The notes: generated by a model not told the origin, from the letters alone. DNA of 64,000 nucleotides from SIG299 sp045531895 (GCA_045531895.1 JAZSEW010000070.1:27627-91626), one strand, 5' to 3'; positions 33,151 to 41,567 are shown, counted from the first letter of the stretch. Numbers and translations: made by a program.

Positions 33151-34773
33151 TTAGCCCTGTAATAAGGATAATACACCCTGCGTTGCCTGATTAGCCTGTG
33201 CAAGCATAGACTGACCAGCCTGCTGTAAGATATTGTACTTGGACATAGTTACCATTTCATCTGCCATATCTACATCACGGATACCGGATTCAGCTGCCTG
33301 TAAGTTTTCAGCAGTATTATCCAAGTTAGAGATTGTATGCTCCAGTCTGTTCTGAACAGCACCAAGTAAAGATCTCTGCTTGGAAACCTTTGCAATAGCT
33401 TCATCAATGCATCCGATGGAATTAGAAGCACCAGTCTGTGTAGAAACGTCTACCTTAGAACCATTTACACCAAGTGCTACCGCACTCATATCATCAATAG
33501 AGAAACTCATGGTCTGACCTTCATTTGCACCTACCTGAAGGATAACACCCTTGCCTCCGGAAGCCACACCATACTTTGCCTGACCAAGGAACGCGTCGGT
33601 ATCACCAAGACCAGCACCACTTTGCAATGTGAACACCTGGCTCTCAAGATTCTCTGTGATAAACAAAGTAGCCGGTGCATCCGGGTCAGCACTCTCTAAT
33701 GTAACATCCATACTAAGTCCTGCCGCAGCCATAATAGCTTCGATATCAGCCTCACTATATTCCTTACCAGACTGTAAATGTACGGTATAGCCTGCTGTTG
33801 ACTGTAAATCTCCCTTGGCCGTATACTTAGCTGCTGTTGTTAATTCACACTCTTCATCACCTACAGCCGCATCAAACTTTATCTGAATAGTAACGTTTGT
33901 ATCTTCACCATACTTATTAGATTTAAAACCAATCTTATTTGCACCGACAAACTTACCAGTAGTTCCTGTAATTTCAGCTGCGTCAACAGACCCCTTTACA
34001 CCTGCTACAGTTTTACCGGATGTTACAGTACCTGTTCCAACTGTATAGGAACCATAATTTAAGTTCACTTCAACATCCGGCGGTGCCGCCTTTGCCGTAG
34101 AATCTTCCTGCTTTGCATTAGCAATCAAATCATCAATTTCAGACTGAGTATATGTAATGTTCTCTGCAAGATTTAATGTTAAAAGATTTCCATCTGCGTT
34201 CCAAATAGCAGATTCACCACCAACTTCAGCACTAGCACTTACAGCAACCTGAACATCTTTAATGCTCGATGTGATAAACGCTGTTAAACTTTCATCATAT
34301 AAACCGAACTTAGGACCTGCTTCTGTGCCACCTGCGCTGGATGCACTCAAGGAACCGTCCAATAACTTCATAGTATTGAATTCAGTATCAGTAGCAATTC
34401 TATCTAATTCTTCCTGTAACTGTTCGATTTCATCCTGAATGTTGCCTCTATCGTCGTCTGTTTCAGTACCGTTGGCTGCCTGAACTGCAAGTTCTCTCAT
34501 TCTCTGTAAGATGGAGTGGGATTCTGTTAAAGCACCTTCTGCTGTCTGAATCATGGAGATACCGTCAGATGCATTTGTGGAAGCCTGGTCAAGACCACGA
34601 ATCTGGCTTCTCATTTTTTCAGAAATTGCTAAGCCTGCTGCGTCATCCGCTGCACGGTTAATTCTGTAACCGGAAGAAAGCTTTTCAGTACTCTTTGCTA
34701 ACGCAGAAGTAGAGATACCAAGCTGTCTGTTTGTGTTCATTGCTGTCAAGTTATGCTGTACGATTAATGCCAT
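33151..34773 (-). CDS. Flagellin 1
   Basis: A 540-residue flagellar filament protein secreted by the flagellar export apparatus. The conserved D0/D1 N-terminus (VQHNLTAMNTNRQLGIS, KLSSGYRINRAADDAAGLAI) and C-terminus (NRLEHTISNLDNTAENLQAA, QAGQSMLAQANQATQGVLSL) enclose a variable region of about 290 residues. It has its own sigma-D promoter and a leader with repeated GGA motifs. It resembles flagellins 2 and 3 in the ends but lacks the exact recombination site (ACAAACAGACAGCTTGG in place of CTAACAGACAGTTAGG), so it should be outside the switch. Confidence 0.96.
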   Translation of the reverse strand: MALIVQHNLTAMNTNRQLGISTSALAKSTEKLSSGYRINRAADDAAGLAISEKMRSQIRGLDQASTNASDGISMIQTAEGALTESHSILQRMRELAVQAANGTETDDDRGNIQDEIEQLQEELDRIATDTEFNTMKLLDGSLSASSAGGTEAGPKFGLYDESLTAFITSSIKDVQVAVSASAEVGGESAIWNADGNLLTLNLAENITYTQSEIDDLIANAKQEDSTAKAAPPDVEVNLNYGSYTVGTGTVTSGKTVAGVKGSVDAAEITGTTGKFVGANKIGFKSNKYGEDTNVTIQIKFDAAVGDEECELTTAAKYTAKGDLQSTAGYTVHLQSGKEYSEADIEAIMAAAGLSMDVTLESADPDAPATLFITENLESQVFTLQSGAGLGDTDAFLGQAKYGVASGGKGVILQVGANEGQTMSFSIDDMSAVALGVNGSKVDVSTQTGASNSIGCIDEAIAKVSKQRSLLGAVQNRLEHTISNLDNTAENLQAAESGIRDVDMADEMVTMSKYNILQQAGQSMLAQANQATQGVLSLLQG

Positions 34774-34782
34774 AATAATAAT

Positions 34783-34852
34783 CCTCCTTGGTTTATATGC
34801 TATTTTATCTACTTCCTTGTAGCTACGTCCTTGTCAGTTTACATCCATGTAA
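34783..34852 (-). promoter_or_regulatory. Tandem candidate CsrA sites in the flagellin 1 leader
   Basis: Minus-strand leader has TTACATGGATGTAA (34839-34852), GACAAGGACGT (34825-34835) and CTACAAGGAAGTAG (34809-34822), then the ribosome site AAGGAGG (34783-34789). The first and third can form small hairpins with GGA in the loop. CsrA favours ACANGGANGT and controls hag translation in Bacillus subtilis with FliW. Confidence 0.6.
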
Positions 34853-34872
34853 GTTTACGCTTTCAATTTAGT

Positions 34873-34899
34873 ATATCGGAAGTCTTTGAAATAATCTTA
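34873..34899 (-). promoter_or_regulatory. Sigma-D (sigma-28) promoter of flagellin 1
   Basis: TAAG (34896-34899), exactly 15 bases, TCCGATAT (34873-34880) on the minus strand; consensus TAAA-N15-GCCGATAT. Confidence 0.85.
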
Positions 34900-35017
34900 A
34901 GCCTAAATTTGATTTTTTTCAAGTTTTTTTATTACATTTGTAGAATATTGTATAGGTAATTAGACCTAATTCTCCTAAAATATTTTCTGTTTGCTTTCAT
35001 AAACTCAAAAAACTTTC

Positions 35018-36376
35018 TCAAAATGCCAACCAGAACATATATGGCGGAAGCTTTATAACCTCTTCCTCTATCGCCAGATTTTTTGGATGAATAATATACT
35101 GTGTCGCTATTTTCTTTCCAAACAGTTCTTTAAATCTCCCCAGAGAGGTAGCGGTATAATTTTTCGACGACTTAACCTCTAGCGGAAACACTCTGAAATT
35201 TGTTTTATTTTCATTCGACAGAAGAAAATCTATCTCTATGTCGTTCCGGTGTTTTTCTTCATTATACCGAGTATAAAAATACAGTTTCCTTCCTTTCGAG
35301 GTTATCATCTGAGCAATCATATTTTCATACAGCATCCCTTCATTCAAAGAAAGACGATCATTCATAATTTGTCGATATAACTGCTCCTCCATAAGCTGAT
35401 TTTCACTAAAAGCCAGACTTACTAAAAGTCCGGTATCACCCATATAGCATTTTACGGCAGAATCATTCTTATTGAGCGCAAAACCCACATTCGGGTCATT
35501 GCATTTATAACACAAATTACAAATCATAGAGTCTTCCAGCCAAAACAATGGTTCATCATATTTGTCAAACACACCTCCTGGCTCAATCTCTTTTATAACC
35601 ACCTTTTTTTCATGCGTAGATAAATAAGCTGGTATATTTTCAAACAAAGCCGAAACTCTGGAATTATATCTCTTCGTCGCCTTTTTTATATCATCCCGAT
35701 ACAATTCCAAAATATCTCTTTTCACTATATCCGCTGCCGTAAAATCCCGTCCGTTTTTTGCGAAAGCAACTACCGCCTGCGGCATTCCTCCCACTAACAT
35801 ATATTCTTTAAACAAATGCATCGCTTTTCTATGAAAGTTATCCTCCAACGGCTGCTTTTGCTGATAACAATCCTTTATATACTCCAACAAAAGCTCTTCT
35901 TTCATGTATACCATAAATTCTTCAAAATCAACCGGATACATCTTTATCTTTCGTTCTTCTGATGGAAGTGTAATATTCTCCACATTTTCCCGAATAGAAA
36001 TTAAAGAACCCGTTTCAATAAAATCATACCGGCCATCTGCCACCAGATATTTAATCGCCTGCCGAGCCTTAGGAAAATTTTGAATTTCGTCAAATATAAT
36101 TAATGATTCCCTTGGATACAATCTTACATTATATTCCAGAGATATGGTTTGAAAAAAAATATCCAATTGATTCAGGTTATTAAAATTCTCTATTATTTTT
36201 TTGCTCACATTATTGAAATCGATTAACACATAAGATTTATATTCATTTTTTCCAATTTCTTCAGCCACCGTAGATTTTCCAATTCGCCGCGCCCCCTCAA
36301 TCAGTAAAGCTCTGCTCCCATTACAATTCTGTTTCCATTCTACTATTTTATCGTATATTTTCCTTTTTATTTCCAT
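35018..36376 (-). CDS. AAA+ ATPase with DUF4143 domain
   Basis: A 452-residue protein. Walker A is in LLIEGARRIGKSTVAEEIGK and Walker B in ESLIIFDEIQNF; the C-terminal DUF4143 region has a nuclease-like pattern DIEIDFLLSNEN then VFPLEVKSSKNYTAT. Many genomes carry several such COG1373 ATPases; their function is not established. It lies between flagellin 1 and flagellin 2 and looks like an independent insertion, with unusual 33-34-bp repeats upstream. Confidence 0.85.
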   Translation of the reverse strand: MEIKRKIYDKIVEWKQNCNGSRALLIEGARRIGKSTVAEEIGKNEYKSYVLIDFNNVSKKIIENFNNLNQLDIFFQTISLEYNVRLYPRESLIIFDEIQNFPKARQAIKYLVADGRYDFIETGSLISIRENVENITLPSEERKIKMYPVDFEEFMVYMKEELLLEYIKDCYQQKQPLEDNFHRKAMHLFKEYMLVGGMPQAVVAFAKNGRDFTAADIVKRDILELYRDDIKKATKRYNSRVSALFENIPAYLSTHEKKVVIKEIEPGGVFDKYDEPLFWLEDSMICNLCYKCNDPNVGFALNKNDSAVKCYMGDTGLLVSLAFSENQLMEEQLYRQIMNDRLSLNEGMLYENMIAQMITSKGRKLYFYTRYNEEKHRNDIEIDFLLSNENKTNFRVFPLEVKSSKNYTATSLGRFKELFGKKIATQYIIHPKNLAIEEEVIKLPPYMFWLAF

Positions 36377-36403
36377 GTACCAATCGACCTCCTTTGCTCA
36401 AAT

Positions 36404-36489
36404 TGTACAGTACGCAAAGTAATATTTCATCAAATTGTGTACAGTACGCAAAGTAAATTATACAACTTTTCCAAATAGTACGCAAGGTA
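36404..36489. repeat. Three direct repeats with 34-bp period upstream of the AAA+ gene
   Basis: TGTACAGTACGCAAAGTAA occurs at 36404-36422 and 36438-36456; its core AGTACGCAAGGTA recurs at 36477-36489. All three are exactly 34 bp apart. They fill the promoter region of the ATPase, so operator function is likely. Confidence 0.75.
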
Positions 36490-36509
36490 TTTTTATTTCT
36501 GTATATTAG

Positions 36510-36564
36510 TTTTCACGATTTTTCAAAATGTATACAGCTGTTTTTTCACGATTTTTCAAAATGT
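36510..36564. repeat. Second pair of direct repeats
   Basis: TTTTCACGATTTTTCAAAATGT occurs twice, 33 bp apart (near 36510-36531 and 36543-36564), just beyond the first repeat set and before the flagellin 2 terminator. Confidence 0.7.
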
Positions 36565-36574
36565 TTTATTATGC

Positions 36575-36605
36575 AAAAAGAACCCGGTCTTACGACCGGG
36601 TTCTC
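36575..36605 (-). terminator. Terminator of flagellin 2
   Basis: GAACCCGGTC pairs with GACCGGGTTC around a short loop and is followed by TTTTTG on the minus strand. Confidence 0.9.
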
Positions 36606-36606
36606 C

Positions 36607-38283
36607 TTATGGAATGTTTTCACACTCTATGTATTCTCAGTTTCCTTAAGTCATCCTAGGTTCTTAAGAAAGTAAGAAATTTTTAGTTCAATCGACTAAG
36701 CAATTAGCCTAACAGGGAGAGAACACCCTGGTTGGACTGGTTAGCCTGAGCCAGCATGGACTGAGCAGCCTGCTGAAGGATGTTATTCTTAGAGAATGTA
36801 ACCATTTCAGAAGCCATATCAACGTCACGGATGCTGGATTCAGCAGACTGTAAGTTCTCTGCTGTGTTATCCAGGTTGGAGATGGTGTGCTCTAATCTGT
36901 TCTGGATAGCACCGAGTAAGGATCTCTGCTTGGAAACGGATGCAATAGCACCATCAATGTTTTCAATAGAATTCTGAGCACCCTTCTGTGTAGAACAGTT
37001 AACCTTAGTTCCATCTACACCAAGAGCCTTGGAACTCATATCGGAGATACCAAAACTCATAGTCTGACCATAGTTAGCACCCACCTGAAGAGTCATGCCT
37101 TCACCGTTAGCTGCCACATCATAGTTCTTCTGACCAAGGTAAGCATCAGAATCACCAAGACCTGCACCACTCTTTAATGTAACAGTTGCTGTAACTGTAT
37201 TCTTATATGCCATCAATGTATTTGGCTCATCAGGATTGTTGCCGGATGCCTTGTCAAACTCAACTGTAGCAGAGAAGCCTGCTTCAGCAAGAAGCTTTTC
37301 GATATCACCTTCGCTATACTCTTTACCTGTAGAAAGGTGTAACTCGAATTCCTTAGCTGTAGTTAACTTACCAGTAGTGGCATTATATACTGCAGCGGTA
37401 TTGCTTTCACAAGATTCAGCACCAGCTTCCTTATCAAAGGAAATATAAATCTTAACGTTGTTATCTTCACCATACTTATTAGCTGTAATGTCAATTGACT
37501 TGACACCAACAGTATCTGTACCTGCCGTACCAACCGTAGCAGTACCGCTTGCCTTTACACCAGCAACCGTTGCATCACCAGTACTAGTAGCAGCAGTATA
37601 TGTACCATTAAGCAAGTTTAACTCAATTTCAGGTGCCTGTAAACCACCATCGCTGTCTTCCCACTTAGCGTTTTTAATTAAAGTATCAAGCTCTTCTTCT
37701 GTGTAAGTAGAACCATTATGTAAGTGAAGTTCTAAAGTCTTACCGTCCTTTTCCCACACTGCAGATTCACCACCAAGTTCAGCGGTTGTTACAACATTAA
37801 TCTTTGCCCCTGCAATGCTGGAAGAAACAAAGCCCTGTAATCCATCATCATAAACACCGAACTTAGGACCTGCTGCTGTAGTAGAACCGCCACCGCTTAA
37901 GGAACCGTCTAACAGCTTCATTGTGTTGAATTCTGTTGTCTCGGAGATTCTGTCTAATTCAGACTGTAACTGGGAGATTTCGTCCTGGATATTGCCACGG
38001 TCTTCATCTGTCTCAGTACCGTTTGCCGCCTGAATAGTAAGCTCTCTCATTCTCTGAAGAATGGAGTGAGATTCCTGCAGGGCACCTTCTGCTGTCTGGA
38101 TGAGAGAAATACCATCCTGAGCGTTTGTGGAAGCCTGGTTAAGACCACGGATCTGGCTTCTCATCTTTTCGGAAATAGCTAAGCCTGCTGCATCATCTGC
38201 TGCACGGTTGATTCTGTAACCGGAAGATAACTTTTCTGTGCTCTTTGCGAGTGCGCTTGTAGAGATGCCTAACTGTCTGTTAG
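36607..38283 (-). repeat. Left arm of a 1.67-kb inverted duplication (flagellin 2)
   Basis: From CTAACAGACAGTTAGG (38283) to ATTCCATAA (36607) this strand matches 39899-41566 of the plus strand in order, with near identity in both flagellin ends and in about 60 bases of 3' untranslated sequence, and with divergence in the central surface domain. Confidence 0.8.
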
Positions 38284-38323
38284 TGTTCATTGCTGTTAAG
38301 TTGTGCTGTACGATCATTGCCAT
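36704..38323 (-). CDS. Flagellin 2, expressed orientation of the switch
   Basis: A 539-residue flagellin with the standard ends (MAMIVQHNLTAMNTNRQLGI and SMLAQANQSNQGVLSLLG) and a variable middle. It is the complete partner of the switch: sigma-D promoter, ribosome site AAGGAGG, ATG and the first 13 codons plus one base (38284-38323) lie inside the invertible segment and the rest outside. It shares almost identical N- and C-terminal coding sequence with flagellin 3 but differs through the surface-exposed D2/D3 region, so switching should change the filament surface. Confidence 0.96.
   Translation of the reverse strand: MAMIVQHNLTAMNTNRQLGISTSALAKSTEKLSSGYRINRAADDAAGLAISEKMRSQIRGLNQASTNAQDGISLIQTAEGALQESHSILQRMRELTIQAANGTETDEDRGNIQDEISQLQSELDRISETTEFNTMKLLDGSLSGGGSTTAAGPKFGVYDDGLQGFVSSSIAGAKINVVTTAELGGESAVWEKDGKTLELHLHNGSTYTEEELDTLIKNAKWEDSDGGLQAPEIELNLLNGTYTAATSTGDATVAGVKASGTATVGTAGTDTVGVKSIDITANKYGEDNNVKIYISFDKEAGAESCESNTAAVYNATTGKLTTAKEFELHLSTGKEYSEGDIEKLLAEAGFSATVEFDKASGNNPDEPNTLMAYKNTVTATVTLKSGAGLGDSDAYLGQKNYDVAANGEGMTLQVGANYGQTMSFGISDMSSKALGVDGTKVNCSTQKGAQNSIENIDGAIASVSKQRSLLGAIQNRLEHTISNLDNTAENLQSAESSIRDVDMASEMVTFSKNNILQQAAQSMLAQANQSNQGVLSLLG
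38268..38283 (-). repeat. Inverted recombination site, left copy
   Basis: CTAACAGACAGTTAGG on the minus strand, inside flagellin 2 codons 14-19. CTAAC and GTTAG are inverted arms around AGACA, as expected for two recombinase monomers. Homology with the right copy ends sharply at the C on the inner side. Confidence 0.85.
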
Positions 38324-38496
38324 AATATTTACCTCCTTGAATTTGTGTCCGGTTGCGGGGCTTTCCCCGACCGGTTCCCGAATCCTTTCGGGAAATCACT
38401 ATTTTGGTTTTTGTTGTGCGATAATTTATAAGAACAACCTAGGATTTGCCTTATGAATTATCTGCCGCAAGAGTGTTTCTCTTGCTTACACTTATT

Positions 38497-38523
38497 ATAT
38501 CGGTACAATTTTTCGGGACTTTA
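38497..38523 (-). promoter_or_regulatory. Sigma-D (sigma-28) promoter of the flagellin switch
   Basis: TAAA (38520-38523), exactly 15 bases, ACCGATAT (38497-38504) on the minus strand. The leader of about 165 bases has three hairpins: GCAAGAG/CTCTTGC, TTCCCGAA/TTCGGGAA and CCGGTCGGGG/CCCCGCAACCGG, before AAGGAGG. Confidence 0.9.
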
Positions 38524-38642
38524 GTGTTTTTTGAATTTTTTTTGAAGTTTTTCTTTTTGTATTAAACTATTTCTCGTAGGTAAAACTAAACATTGCAAAG
38601 AATCTCTGATGTTTTATCAGAAATTCGGAAACGGAGGAATCA

Positions 38643-39869
38643 ATGAATACAAAAACAGATAATAAAGGACGCTCATTGCTAAAAGGTGAAAGTCAGCGAA
38701 AAGGTTACTATATCTACCAATACACAGATATACACCACAAACGTCGAACGATTTCCGCAAAAGACCTTCAGGAACTGCGCATGAAGAAAAAAACACTTCT
38801 GCGGGATTTTCAAAACGGGGGGAATGAAAAACTAAAAGCCTCTCTCTCCCTAGATGAAGCTTTCGACTGCTATTTTTCCGGCAGAACAGATTTGAAGCAC
38901 TCTTCTCGTATAAACTATTCCTATTTATATGACCATTATGTTCGGCATGGCTTTGGAAAATGGAGGTTAGAAGAACTATCTTACGCCTCTTTTCGCGCCT
39001 TTTATTTGTCCTTGGCACAGGATTATGGCCTAAGCAAAAAAACATTACTTTTAATTCACGCAATTCTAAATCAAGTGATGAAAACTGCTGTACGAGACAA
39101 TGTTTTAAAAACAAATCCGGCGGAAGGAGTCATTCACGATTTATCAAAGAAATATGGGTGGGAAGAGAACAAACGGCATGCTCTGACACCGGAACAGCAA
39201 CGAGCATTTTTAACTTATGCAACGAGCAAACAGGAATTCGAAACCATTGTTCCTTTACTAGTAGTACTTCTTGGTACCGGTCTTCGCATTGGAGAGGCAC
39301 TTGGGCTTAGATGGAATGAAGATGTCGATTTTACTTCCAAAACAATCACTGTAAACCACAATCTTCAATATAGAAAGCTGGATTCCGGCAAAACAGGGTT
39401 TTATATTTCCACCCCGAAAACATCTTCCGGCAAGCGAACAATTCCGATGATTTCTCAAGTCGAACAGGTTTTGCTTAAAGAAAAACAGCGACAGGAACTT
39501 TTCAATTACCCTAAACCAATGATTGATGGTTACACAGATTTTGTATTTGTGAACCAAAAAGGCGAACTGTTTTATGCCAATGCGGTAAATCGTTTTATTA
39601 CCCGTATAGTTACAAACTATAATAAGGAAGAACTACTTCTTGCCTCACAGGAAAAACGTGCTCCCATATTCTTGCCGCAAATCAGTTGCCATCATTTACG
39701 CCATACTTTTTGTTCCCGTCTTTGCGAGAACGAAACCAACTTAAAGATTATTCAGGACATTATGGGGCATGCCAGTATTACCACCACTATGAACCGCTAT
39801 GCGGAAGCGAACGAACGAAAAAAAGCAGAAAGTATGTTAAATCTCGAAAACAAAATCTTAATTCTGTAG
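38643..39869 (+). CDS. Tyrosine recombinase, predicted flagellin invertase
   Basis: A 408-residue integrase-family protein. The N-terminal part (to about 65) is a Tn916-Int-like arm-binding domain, residues 70-165 the core-binding domain (SAM-like), and the rest the catalytic domain with Arg215 (TGLRIGEALGL), Lys259 (TPKTSSGKR), His350/Arg353 (HHLRHTF), His376 (GHASITT) and the nucleophile Tyr386 (MNRYAEA). All are present. ATG 38643 has GGAGGAATCA upstream. No excisionase or phage genes are near; it lies wholly inside the invertible segment, divergent from the flagellin promoter, and ends 30 bases from the right site. Inference: it inverts its own segment. Confidence 0.93.
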   Translation: MNTKTDNKGRSLLKGESQRKGYYIYQYTDIHHKRRTISAKDLQELRMKKKTLLRDFQNGGNEKLKASLSLDEAFDCYFSGRTDLKHSSRINYSYLYDHYVRHGFGKWRLEELSYASFRAFYLSLAQDYGLSKKTLLLIHAILNQVMKTAVRDNVLKTNPAEGVIHDLSKKYGWEENKRHALTPEQQRAFLTYATSKQEFETIVPLLVVLLGTGLRIGEALGLRWNEDVDFTSKTITVNHNLQYRKLDSGKTGFYISTPKTSSGKRTIPMISQVEQVLLKEKQRQELFNYPKPMIDGYTDFVFVNQKGELFYANAVNRFITRIVTNYNKEELLLASQEKRAPIFLPQISCHHLRHTFCSRLCENETNLKIIQDIMGHASITTTMNRYAEANERKKAESMLNLENKILIL

Positions 39870-39899
39870 AGATGTCTGATTTATCTCTTTTTCGTTTTC
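39868..39899 (+). terminator. Terminator of the recombinase, at the inner edge of the right site
   Basis: AGAGAT / ATCTCT stem (39868-39888) with a nine-base loop, then TTTTTCGTTTTC. It overlaps the recombinase stop codon and would keep recombinase transcripts out of whichever flagellin lacks the promoter. Confidence 0.75.
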
Positions 39900-39914
39900 T
39901 AACAGACAGTTAGG
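39899..39914 (+). repeat. Inverted recombination site, right copy
   Basis: CTAACAGACAGTTAGG on the plus strand, identical to and inverted relative to 38268-38283. Inner flank is the recombinase terminator; outer flank is flagellin 3 coding sequence. Confidence 0.85.
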
Positions 39915-41469
39915 TATCAGCACAAACGCACTCGCAAAGAGCACAGAAAAGTTATCTTCCGGTTACAGAATCAACCGTGCAGCAGATGATGCAGCAGGCT
40001 TAGCTATTTCCGAAAAGATGAGAAGCCAGATTCGTGGTCTTAACCAGGCTTCCACAAATGCTCAGGATGGTATTTCCCTTATCCAGACAGCAGAAGGTGC
40101 TTTACAGGAATCCCACTCCATTCTTCAGAGAATGAGAGAGCTTACTATTCAGGCAGCAAACGGTACTGAGACAGATGAAGACCGTGGCAACATCCAGGAC
40201 GAAATTACTCAGTTACAGGATGAGCTTGACAGAATCTCCGAAACAACAGAATTCAACACAATGAAGCTGTTAGACGGTTCCTTAGACGGTGGCACAGCTT
40301 CCACATCTGCAGGCCCTAAGTTCGGTATTTTCGATAAGACTATGGGTGCTTATGTTACATCCGATATTGCAGGCGTAACAGTTAAAGCGGTTGATGATGC
40401 TACTATCGGTGGTGAATCCGCAGTATGGGACAAGACAGGTAAGACCCTTACCTTAAACCTTGCAGCTGGAGTAAGCTACACTCAGTCCGAAATCGACAGC
40501 TTAGTTAAAAATGCAAAGCAGGAAGACAGTGATGCAACTGGTGCTATGCCTAATGTAACAATTTCTTTAAAGAACGGTTCCCTTGTTGGTAAAGACTATG
40601 CTGGTACTGCTACTGAAAAGGGCGTGAAGGCTTCCGGTGATGCAGATGTTACAACTCCTACTCTTGGTTTGGGCGCAAACATCAAAATTACCGCAGATAA
40701 ATACGGTAGAGATAATAATGTTAATATCAAGATTACTTTTGATGCTAAGGAAGGCGAAGAAAATTGTACCATTACAACTGCTGCCGTTTATGACGCAACC
40801 GCAGCTAATGGTATCACTTCCACAGCAGGATATACCTTAAAGCTTTCTACTGGTGTTGAATATTCTGAAAAGGATATTGAGCAGTTGTTAGCAGATGCAG
40901 GATTCTCCGGAACTGTAGATATTACTACTGATGCTCCAGATACTCCTGACTCCTTTATGGTAGCTGCAAAAGATGCTACAGGTATTACAATTACCTTGGA
41001 AAACGGTACAGGTCTTGGTGATACTGATGCATTCCTGACTGAGAAGAATTATGGTACCGGCGCAGGCGGTAAGGGTATGACTCTTCAGGTAGGTGCTAAC
41101 TACGGCCAGACTCTCAGCTTTGGTATCGGTGACATGAGCGCAGCAGCTCTTGGTGTATCCGGTTCCAGCGTTAATGTTGCTACACAGGCTGGTGCTCAGA
41201 ACTCCATCGAAAAGCTCGACAGTGCTATTGCATCCGTATCCAAGCAGCGTTCCTTACTCGGTGCTGTCCAGAACAGACTTGAGCATACAATCTCCAATCT
41301 GGACAACACAGCTGAAAACTTACAGTCTGCTGAATCCAGCATCCGTGACGTTGATATGGCTTCTGAAATGGTTACATTCTCTAAGAATAACATCCTTCAG
41401 CAGGCTGCTCAGTCCATGCTGGCTCAGGCTAACCAGTCCAACCAGGGTGTTCTTTCCCTGTTAGGCTAA
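39899..41469 (+). CDS. Flagellin 3, silent cassette without promoter and first 13 codons
   Basis: From 39901 the frame reads NRQLGISTNALAKSTEKLSS and continues as a full flagellin to the end QSNQGVLSLLG (41469). There is no start codon, ribosome site or sigma-D promoter before it; the first in-frame ATG (40018) is inside the D1 helix and has no ribosome site. The missing part is exactly the 40 bases found at the inner side of the left recombination site. Ends are almost identical to flagellin 2; the middle differs (for example VTSDIAGVTVKAVDDATIGG). It should be unexpressed now and expressed after inversion, as a 536-residue protein. Confidence 0.88.
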
Positions 41470-41567
41470 TCGCTTAGGCGGTTGAACTAAAATTTCTTGA
41501 TTTCTTTGAGAACCTAGGATGACTTAAGGAAACTGAGAATACATAGAGTGTGAAAACATTCCATAAT

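Larger units (their letters stand above)
38284..39898. other. Predicted 1,615-bp invertible segment (flagellin switch)
   Basis: The segment is bounded by identical 16-bp inverted sites. It contains the flagellin start codon with 13 codons, the 5' leader, the sigma-D promoter, the tyrosine recombinase gene and its terminator. Inverting it would join the 40 coding bases to 39899 onward, giving a flagellin 3 gene of 1611 bases (537 codons including stop) with the frame kept, and would leave flagellin 2 without promoter and start. The current orientation expresses flagellin 2. Two orientations cannot be seen in one sequence, so activity is an inference. Confidence 0.85.
39899..41566 (+). repeat. 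Right arm of the 1.67-kb inverted duplication (flagellin 3)
   Basis: Matches 36607-38283 on the opposite strand, including the shared 3' untranslated GAACCTAGGATGACTTAAGG and TGTGAAAACATTCCATAA. The match ends at the recombination site on one side and at CCATAA on the other. Confidence 0.8.

Noticed and set aside
36404..36564. Short CRISPR-like array
   Set aside because: Only three and two copies, different repeats, and the intervening sequences are short and fall in a promoter region.
38341..38480. Terminator inside the flagellin 2 leader
   Set aside because: The GC-rich stems (CCGGTCGGGG and others) have no U-run; they are more likely to affect RNA stability or translation.
38643..39869. 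Recombinase as part of a prophage or conjugative element
   Set aside because: No other phage, excisionase or mobilisation genes are near, and the gene is confined between the inverted flagellin sites.
40018..40020. ATG 40018 as a real start of flagellin 3
   Set aside because: No ribosome site, it is inside the conserved D1 helix, and homologous coding sequence continues upstream to 39899.
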